64,000 nt of DNA, from contig JACQDE010000062.1 of assembly GCA_016201285.1 (NCBI GenBank), forward strand, positions 31,635 through 95,634, given 5' to 3'. The position numbers and the translations under genes were made by a program. Below the pieces are notes generated by a model that was not told where the DNA came from, did not search any database, and saw nothing but the letters and a program-made list of their open reading frames with translations. The DNA comes from Acidobacteriota bacterium (GTDB lineage Bacteria > Acidobacteriota > Terriglobia > Acidiferrales > UBA7541). Within the stretch, counting starts at the first letter, position 1. Each line of letters begins with the position of its first letter. Shown piece after piece: positions 59,203 to 64,000 of the stretch.

Positions 59203-60030
59203 TTATGCGCTCAGCAGCTTGAGCACGGCGTCGTTCCAGCCTTCGGGGCCGGGCGCGGAGCCGCGGGTGACACGGGGAAGTTCGGATGTGACGGCTTCGT
59301 CTAAGCTGCCGTCGTGCCGGGGGAGGAGCACGGCGGCGTCGGCGGCGGCGAGCATGGGGAGATCGTTGGCGCTGTCGCCGAGAGCGATGGCGCGGAGCTT
59401 CATGCGCCAGGCGGCGCGGAAGTGCTTCATCAGCTCGCGGACGGCGCGGCCTTTGTCGCTGCCGGAGTGGATGTGCCAGAAGCGGCTGCCGCGGACGACT
59501 TCGAACTTGCGCTCGCGCGCCAGGCGGATAAATTTCTCTTCTTTCTTCGGCGTGGCGCCAGCGAGGAAAAAAGGCTCGTCGTAATCGCGCTGCCGTGCGA
59601 GCTGCACCTGCTGCGGGTCGAGGCCGGAGTTCTCCGCAATTTCTTTCGCGCTCATCTGGTGGAAGCCGACGGCTTCGACCCCGGCCTCGGCGGCGATGTC
59701 TTCGAGCGCTTCGGTGATTTCATCGTACGGGCGGGCAAGTGCGATGCAGTGATAGGTCTTCACCGTGACGGCGCCTTCGATGCGCTGCGGGAAGTAGCCA
59801 TGAGGGATGAAGATGCCTCCGCCATTCTCCGTGATGAAGGGATGGGCGTTGCCGATCTTGCGGCGGAGCCATTCCACCTCGGCGCGGGTCTTGCTGGTGC
59901 AGAAGACGAGCGGGACGCGGCGGCGAGCGATTTCGTAAAGCGCGTCCTCGGCGGCGCCCCAGGAAAAAGTGCGGTGGTCGAGAAGCGTGCCGTCGAGGTC
60001 GGTGAACAGAATGATGTTGGCCGGAAGCAT
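59203..60030 (-). CDS. Mannosyl-3-phosphoglycerate phosphatase family (HAD)
   Basis: A 275-residue HAD phosphatase of the MpgP/YedP subgroup: motif I FTDLDGTLLD (D11, D13), FCTSKTRAEVEWLRRKIGNA, FITENGGGIFIP, SGSDKGRAVRELM with the conserved Lys, and GDSANDLPML. MpgP makes mannosylglycerate, a compatible solute, from its phosphate; the synthase partner is not in this window, and some members act on glucosyl-3-phosphoglycerate. The ATG at 60030 is the family start. A truncated copy lies at 56684-56872. It is 49 bases from dedA. Confidence 0.85.
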   Translation of the reverse strand: MLPANIILFTDLDGTLLDHRTFSWGAAEDALYEIARRRVPLVFCTSKTRAEVEWLRRKIGNAHPFITENGGGIFIPHGYFPQRIEGAVTVKTYHCIALARPYDEITEALEDIAAEAGVEAVGFHQMSAKEIAENSGLDPQQVQLARQRDYDEPFFLAGATPKKEEKFIRLARERKFEVVRGSRFWHIHSGSDKGRAVRELMKHFRAAWRMKLRAIALGDSANDLPMLAAADAAVLLPRHDGSLDEAVTSELPRVTRGSAPGPEGWNDAVLKLLSA

Positions 60031-60079
60031 CGCAGGAATTGTATCAGCGTAGCCGGCCGGAGCGGGGCTTCGGCCGCGG

Positions 60080-60739
60080 CTACTTTTCCTCGGCTTCGGC
60101 CGGCGGGAGCGGAGGCGCAGTGGATTTCGCGCGCGCGCGCAGGTATTCGATGACCCCCGGCAGGATGGAGAGGAAAACGACAATGACAATGATGAAGTGG
60201 ACGTAGCGATCGACGTTCGGGACGGCGCGGCCGAGGAAGTAGCCGAGCAGCACCATGCTGTTCACCCACAGAATACCGCCGAAGACGTTGTAGCTGACAA
60301 AGCGGCGGTAATTCATCTCCGCGGCCCCGGCGACGGCGGGGGCGAATGTGCGCACGATGGGCACGAAGCGCGCAATCACGATGGTCTTGCCGCCGTACTT
60401 CTCATAAAAATCGTGGGCTTTCTGGAGATGCTTTTTCTTGAAGAACATCGAATCTTCGCGCTTGTAGAGGGCGTGGCCGGCGGTGCGGCCGATCAGGTAG
60501 CCCACCTGGTCGCCCACGACGGCGCAGAGCGAGCCGAACACAAGCAGGGAGGTCAGGTTGAGGTTCCCGGTGGCCGCCAAGAGCCCCGCCGTGACCAGCA
60601 GCGAGTCGCCGGGCAGGAAAAAGCCGACAAAGAGCCCCGTCTCGACAAAGACAATCGTGCAGACCATCAGGGTGCCGCCGACGCTAACGATGGTCTTCAC
60701 ATCCATCAACTTGTGAAAAAGGTCGATCAGAAAGTCCAA
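60080..60739 (-). CDS. DedA family membrane protein
   Basis: A 219-residue protein with the DedA/SNARE-associated core: VFVETGLFVGFFLPGDSLLV, GDQVGYLIGRTAGHALYKRE, FYEKYGGKTIVIARFVPIVR (catalytic-type Arg and Gly), TFAPAVAGAAEMNYRRFVSY. DedA proteins flip or recycle undecaprenyl phosphate and other phospholipids and support membrane homeostasis. It is upstream of mpgP on the same strand and probably co-transcribed with it. Confidence 0.9.
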   Translation of the reverse strand: MDFLIDLFHKLMDVKTIVSVGGTLMVCTIVFVETGLFVGFFLPGDSLLVTAGLLAATGNLNLTSLLVFGSLCAVVGDQVGYLIGRTAGHALYKREDSMFFKKKHLQKAHDFYEKYGGKTIVIARFVPIVRTFAPAVAGAAEMNYRRFVSYNVFGGILWVNSMVLLGYFLGRAVPNVDRYVHFIIVIVVFLSILPGVIEYLRARAKSTAPPLPPAEAEEK

Positions 60740-60856
60740 AGTTAGACTCCTTTAGTTATCTGCCGGGCAAGCGCGAGCTGCCTTGCGCGGAGTTCCTGGC
60801 GCTCCGGAAACGAACGACGAGATGCCGACAAATCGGCTCCAGGGGCCAAGACCATG

Positions 60857-61774
60857 TTACGGCGCGGCGGGTGTTTGCGTCCAGCGGTGGCGCGCGGCAG
60901 TGTGCGCACGGAGGCGGCCCTCCGCGCTCAGCATCTCGCGCAGGCGGGGCAGGGCGCGGCGTGCGGCATCTTCACCGGCGCGGATGATTTCCTCGGCGCG
61001 GTGGAAAGCATCCCACTCGACGGCGCGCACGTCGGGCTCGATCACCAGATCGGCGAAGCGCTCCCACGAATGATTGTGGTGCTTCTGCGCGGCATTGATG
61101 GCGCGCGCGACGACCTGAAACACATTTTTTGGCACCGAGCCGTTCCAGTTGTTGAATCCCACATTGATGCCAACCACGCAGCCCGCGCCCATCGCGGCCA
61201 CGGCCTGTGTGGGGACCGGCGCCGTGAGCCCGCCGTCGGCCAGGCAGCGGCTGCCGTGCATCACCGGCTGGAACATGCCGGGAAAAGCGCAGCTCGCGCG
61301 CACCGCATCCACCACTTCGCCGGTGCGGAAGACGTAAGGCTCGCCGGTGCCCAGGTCGGTGGCCACCACCGCGAGCGGGATGCGCATCTGCTCGAAGCGC
61401 ACCGCGCGAAACCATTTTCGGATCAGCTCGCCCATGCGGTCGTTCGAAGCTAGGCCCATGCGGGAAAGGCTCCAGCGCGAAAAATCCTTCAGACGCACTT
61501 CGCGGCAGACGGCGATGATGCGCTCGAGCGGCACGCCGCTCGCGTACGCTGCGCCGAGGATGCTGCCCACGCTGGTGCCGGCAATGCAGGTGATCGAGAC
61601 GCGTTCGGCTTCCAGGATCCGCAACACGCCGAGATGCGCGAACCCGCGGGCGAAGCCGCCGCCCAGCGCCAGACCAATACCGGCCGGACGCGCTGCGGTG
61701 TCTTCTTTGCGCGGCGTTGGGCGCAGGAGCTTGTCCAGTAGCGGCTCAAGCAGAGCCTTGAAGAGCGCGGCCAT
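60857..61774 (-). CDS. Patatin-like phospholipase
   Basis: A 305-residue lipid hydrolase of the NTE/RssA type. Oxyanion motif LALGGGFARGFAHLGVLRIL, catalytic Ser68 in AGTSVGS (GxSxG) and catalytic Asp in ADGGLTAPVPTQAV. The sequence GVPLERIIAVCREVRLKDFS and the lack of other domains fit the short bacterial form. Substrate is probably a membrane lysophospholipid. An ATG at 61774 is used; a GTG 42 bases earlier is possible. Confidence 0.88.
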   Translation of the reverse strand: MAALFKALLEPLLDKLLRPTPRKEDTAARPAGIGLALGGGFARGFAHLGVLRILEAERVSITCIAGTSVGSILGAAYASGVPLERIIAVCREVRLKDFSRWSLSRMGLASNDRMGELIRKWFRAVRFEQMRIPLAVVATDLGTGEPYVFRTGEVVDAVRASCAFPGMFQPVMHGSRCLADGGLTAPVPTQAVAAMGAGCVVGINVGFNNWNGSVPKNVFQVVARAINAAQKHHNHSWERFADLVIEPDVRAVEWDAFHRAEEIIRAGEDAARRALPRLREMLSAEGRLRAHTAARHRWTQTPAAP

Positions 61775-62084
61775 GTCGCCTAAATTCTCCCTCCCGGCTG
61801 TGCCGCCATGAATCACCCTAAGGATTCAATCGGCAAGGTACCCGCGTACCTGTAGTACCAGGAGGGAAAAGACCCTTATAGCGAGGTGGTCGTTTTGGGA
61901 ACAACCCCGCGGATTCCCCGCAGCACCGCGCTTCGGAACGGCATTTGCGAATCAGCCGGGGAATAACCCGGCCTCCCGGCTACGTCGGGATGAATTCCGA
62001 GTACGCTACAGCGGTCGGCTCCCGTCTTTCCCGCAAACTCGCGAACGACGCCGGATCGAGGGGATTTCCACCCAAAAGCCGGTG
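61775..62084. other. Intergenic region without a supported gene
   Basis: About 310 bases between the patatin gene and higA. One short minus-strand frame (61876-62088) lacks a ribosome-binding site and family similarity. A small hairpin-like GGTACCCGCGTACC lies near 61839. Confidence 0.4.
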
Positions 62085-62408
62085 TCAAGCGCGAGAACCG
62101 GGAGCGGAGGGGGCCAGGGGCCTTACGTCACGTTCGATGGTGCGCTGAAGCTCGTCCTGAGCGACTTCGAGATCGTAAGTTGCTTGCGCATTCAGCCAGA
62201 ACCGCGCACTGGTATCAAAGTAGCGGCCGAGGCGCATCGCCGTGTCGGGAGTGATGCCCCGGCGCCCGTGCACGATTTCTGCGATGCGCGTGACCGGCAC
62301 ATGAAGGTCCAGTGCCAGCTTATTCATGCTGATGCCAAGCGGCTTCATGAAATCCTCGCGGAGGATTTCGCCAGGATGAATCGGCGGCAGCTTCTCAGAC
62401 TTGGCCAT
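62085..62408 (-). CDS. higA: HigA-type antitoxin (XRE family)
   Basis: A 107-residue antitoxin: MAKSEKLPPIHPGEILREDF and MKPLGISMNKLALDLHVPVT, RIAEIVHGRRGITPDTAMRL form the HigA HTH, with GRYFDTSARFWLNAQATYDL after it. AGGAGG precedes the ATG at 62408. The toxin gene lies immediately upstream (8-base gap), the usual higB-higA order. It represses its own promoter in known systems. Confidence 0.93.
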   Translation of the reverse strand: MAKSEKLPPIHPGEILREDFMKPLGISMNKLALDLHVPVTRIAEIVHGRRGITPDTAMRLGRYFDTSARFWLNAQATYDLEVAQDELQRTIERDVRPLAPSAPGSRA

Positions 62409-62416
62409 GTTTCCTC

Positions 62417-62695
62417 CTAATGGTAGTCCACGATCTCCACGTCGTGGGCATCCCCGCCGCGCCATACAAAGCAGATGCGCCACTGATTGTTGATGCGGAT
62501 GCTGTGCTGGCCTTCCCGGTCCCCCTTTAATGCCTCCAGATGATTGCCCGGGGGTGACGAGAGGTCGCGAAGCTCCGTGGCGATATCCAACTGGCGGAGT
62601 TTTCGCTGCGCCACGCGCTCGAAAGCCCGAAACCGCCTGACGCGCTGGCGCGCATGCAACTGTTCCGTCTCCTTCGAACGGAAGGACTTGATCAC
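62417..62695 (-). CDS. higB: HigB-type toxin (RelE fold)
   Basis: A 92-residue ribosome-dependent mRNA interferase. The GTG start at 62695 gives VIKSFRSKETEQLHARQRVR, the family N-terminus; LRDLSSPPGNHLEALKGDRE and QHSIRINNQWRICFVWRGGD close the RelE fold. An ATG 30 bases upstream is possible but less likely. It is intact, unlike the copy at 63550-63858. Confidence 0.9.
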   Translation of the reverse strand: MIKSFRSKETEQLHARQRVRRFRAFERVAQRKLRQLDIATELRDLSSPPGNHLEALKGDREGQHSIRINNQWRICFVWRGGDAHDVEIVDYH

Positions 62696-63002
62696 CTGAT
62701 GAGCGTATAACGAAAGCCGTTGCATGTAAAGCAGAATAGGCGGCCCATTCGTAGGTCGTCCGCGGCCAAACGGAGTGGAGTCAAGCACCACACTGAGTTG
62801 CTCCCCATTCCTGGTTCAGAAGCAGGCGATTTGTGCGATCCATTTCCCGCATTCCCACAACCCCTGCGGATGCTGATAGTTCTGGGGTTGTAGTACTTTC
62901 CGACTACGGGCATTGGGGCGCCTGTACCATTGTGGCCTGAGGGCCTGCCCCTCACAATCGCGTGCGTTCGAGGAATTGAATCGCACCCTGAGGGAGTCAA
63001 TT
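62696..63002. other. Divergent promoter region between higB and two small genes
   Basis: Just over 300 bases with no supported coding sequence. It must carry the higBA promoter on the minus strand and the promoter for the two small plus-strand genes. No convincing operator palindrome was identified. Confidence 0.35.
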
Positions 63003-63209
63003 ATGGAAGGCCCATACGCAACGTGGTTAGGCCAGACGGTGGTCCTGCAGGTGGAAGCCGGCGAAATGCGGGTCCCGCTGCGGGGCACCATCGTCGGTGA
63101 GACGCCAGACGCGCTCCGCTTCCGCATCGGCGAAGGCTGGGACGTGGACATCTACAAGGCCATGGTCCTGGCGGTGGAACAGGACAACTGGGCCAGCATG
63201 ATCACCTAA
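63003..63209 (+). CDS. Small conserved-type protein (68 residues)
   Basis: MEGPYATWLGQTVVLQVEAG, EMRVPLRGTIVGETPDALRF, RIGEGWDVDIYKAMVLAVEQ and DNWASMIT suggest an SH3- or Sm-like small barrel. GGGAG lies 9 bases before the ATG at 63003; the frame extends upstream but without another plausible start. It is followed 11 bases later by another small gene, so the two probably form one unit. Function unknown. Confidence 0.6.
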   Translation: MEGPYATWLGQTVVLQVEAGEMRVPLRGTIVGETPDALRFRIGEGWDVDIYKAMVLAVEQDNWASMIT

Positions 63210-63220
63210 GGCAGCCGACC

Positions 63221-63424
63221 ATGTTCGATCCCTTTGCCGAGAAGGCTTTCGATGTGCACAGCGTGGCCATGTTGCGCGCGCTGCCAGTGGCACTAATGAG
63301 CTGGCTGGCGCGGCAGAGGGCCCAGACACATACCGTCCTGGGCGACAGCGACGAGACGCTGGTCTATACGCCCGCGGAAATGAACGGGCTTCGTGCGCTG
63401 AACGAGACCCGGCGAGAAGAATAG
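63221..63424 (+). CDS. Small hypothetical protein (67 residues)
   Basis: MFDPFAEKAFDVHSVAMLRA, LPVALMSWLARQRAQTHTVL and GDSDETLVYTPAEMNGLRAL show a helix with a hydrophobic face and a charged tail. The ribosome-binding site is weak (GGCAG), consistent with coupling to the gene before it. It ends 30 bases before a strong terminator. No family recognised. Confidence 0.55.
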   Translation: MFDPFAEKAFDVHSVAMLRALPVALMSWLARQRAQTHTVLGDSDETLVYTPAEMNGLRALNETRREE

Positions 63425-63454
63425 AGTTTCCTCCGGCCCCTACCTCACCCCCCG

Positions 63455-63494
63455 GCCCCGGGACTGCCCCCGCAGTCCCGGGGCTACTTCTTTT
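63455..63494 (+). terminator. Intrinsic terminator
   Basis: GCCCCGGGACTGC-CCCC-GCAGTCCCGGGGC, a thirteen-pair stem with a four-base loop, followed by TACTTCTTTT. It closes the unit of the two small genes. Confidence 0.85.
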
Positions 63495-63549
63495 GATGCT
63501 TCAGGAACCCCCCTGCCAGGCGCGCACGAAATAACGCTTTACATTAATA

Positions 63550-63858
63550 ATGAGCAACGTTATGTTTTACGGTGTGATCCAGAGCTTCCACGACGCGTCA
63601 ACACAGAGGTTCTGGGAGACTGGCAAGAGCAGAGGAATGCCAGCAGCCGATCTGCGCCGGGTGGCACTGCGGAAATTGCTCATGCTGGATGGCGCGACGA
63701 CGCTGGAGGATTTGCGCGTGCCTCCGGGCAACCGTCTTGAAGCATTGACCGGCGACCGCGGAGGGTAGTACAGCATCCGCATCAACGACCAGTTTCGGAT
63801 CTGCTTTGTCTGGAAAGACAGCAATGCGTACGAAGTGGAGATCACGGATTACCATTGA
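63550..63858 (+). pseudogene. higB: HigB-type toxin with in-frame amber stop
   Basis: The frame reads [20 protein letters not shown] through [13 protein letters not shown], then TAG (63766-63768), then YSIRINDQFRICFVWKDSNA YEVEITDYH to a normal stop. The intact toxin at 62417 has GDREGQHSIRINNQW, so TAG stands where Gln (CAG) is expected: a single CAG to TAG change. The toxin is probably inactive. The start may be the GTG at 63574, matching the VIxSF start of the other copy. Confidence 0.8.
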
Positions 63859-63884
63859 AAAGAAACGCGTGGAGGGCACTGAAA

Positions 63885-64000
63885 ATGTCTCGGCGAAAGA
63901 AGTCGGTCGGCACTTGGAGAATTCATCCCGGAGAAATTCTGCGCGAGGAGTTTCTTAAGCCGATGAAAATGTCGGCCTACAAGCTTTCCAACCTGATTGG
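63885..64000 (+). CDS. higA: HigA-type antitoxin, cut by the window end
   Basis: Begins MSRRKKSVGTWRIHPGEILR and continues EEFLKPMKMSAYKLSNLI, the start of a HigA XRE domain very like that at 62085-62408. It follows the broken higB copy by 26 bases. Only the first 38 residues are in the window. Confidence 0.9.
   Translation, partial: MSRRKKSVGTWRIHPGEILREEFLKPMKMSAYKLSNLI

Noticed and set aside
61876..62088. Minus-strand frame of 70 codons between the patatin and higA genes
   Set aside because: No start signal; mostly basic and polar residues; overlaps the higA end by chance.
63766..63768. TAG in the second HigB read as pyrrolysine
   Set aside because: HigB has no catalytic need for it, the position is Gln in the intact copy, and the change is one base; a plain nonsense mutation is simpler.

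Overview
The window is high-GC bacterial chromosome. No rRNA or other phylogenetic marker is present. The gene content points to the Acidobacteriota (Terriglobia-like): several PilZ-type proteins, secreted TPR and beta-propeller proteins, a Spy-like protein, bactofilin, DevBCA-type export genes, and many short intergenic palindromes. That assignment is an inference. Most genes are compact, with good Shine-Dalgarno sites; three or four carry single-base frameshifts or a stop codon.

Region by region. 0-6.5 kb: a long PilZ/coiled-coil protein, a DUF962 membrane protein, and the housekeeping block SRP RNA - dnaX - ebfC - recR on the minus strand. 6.8-13.5 kb: secreted and PilZ proteins plus two lipoproteins of unlike base composition (a GH39-like glycosidase and a beta-propeller), probably acquired. 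13.7-21.4 kb: a site-2 protease, an S9 peptidase, a DUF1232 protein, a frameshifted DDAH-like hydrolase carrying an inserted palindromic repeat, tRNA-Gln, tRNA-Ser(GGA), an adenosine-specific-kinase family protein and small membrane or secreted proteins. 21.6-25.3 kb: a TetR-controlled DevC-DevA-HlyD efflux operon. 25.4-36.8 kb: carbon metabolism, with an SDR, acetyl-CoA synthetase, a secreted selenium-binding-protein homologue, glycolate oxidase glcD-glcE-glcF, and the divergent hydroxypyruvate/glyoxylate reductase and glycerate 2-kinase. Together the last five genes form a glycolate/glycerate salvage cluster. 36.9-43.2 kb: an M1 aminopeptidase with HEAT repeats, an atypical SDR, a cupin, a TPR protein and a Phd/PIN toxin-antitoxin pair with a frameshifted toxin.

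43.2-49.4 kb looks like a genomic island in the 3' end of tRNA-Ser(CGA). A 21-nt copy of the tRNA end marks its far edge. G-rich inverted repeats and an IS3-like remnant lie inside. The cargo is an EmrE-like transporter, an EamA-glycosyltransferase fusion (HpnI-like), a MacB-type permease and a GT39-like membrane transferase. No integrase remains.

49.6-64 kb: tadA; a carboxymuconolactone decarboxylase/AhpD-like protein whose second redox cysteine is encoded by in-frame UGA with a SECIS-like hairpin just downstream (a strong selenoprotein candidate); nuoI; a galT - ydcF pair; bactofilin - methyltransferase; and a copper or persulfide module of a palindromic operator, a secreted peptide with two CCC repeats, and a CsoR-family regulator with a C-Y-C ligand set. 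Then come a Spy-like protein, a decayed mpgP fragment, a hybrid histidine kinase with an ethylene-receptor-like membrane domain, mpgP, dedA and a patatin. Two higBA loci follow: one intact, and one with an amber stop in the toxin and an antitoxin cut by the window end.
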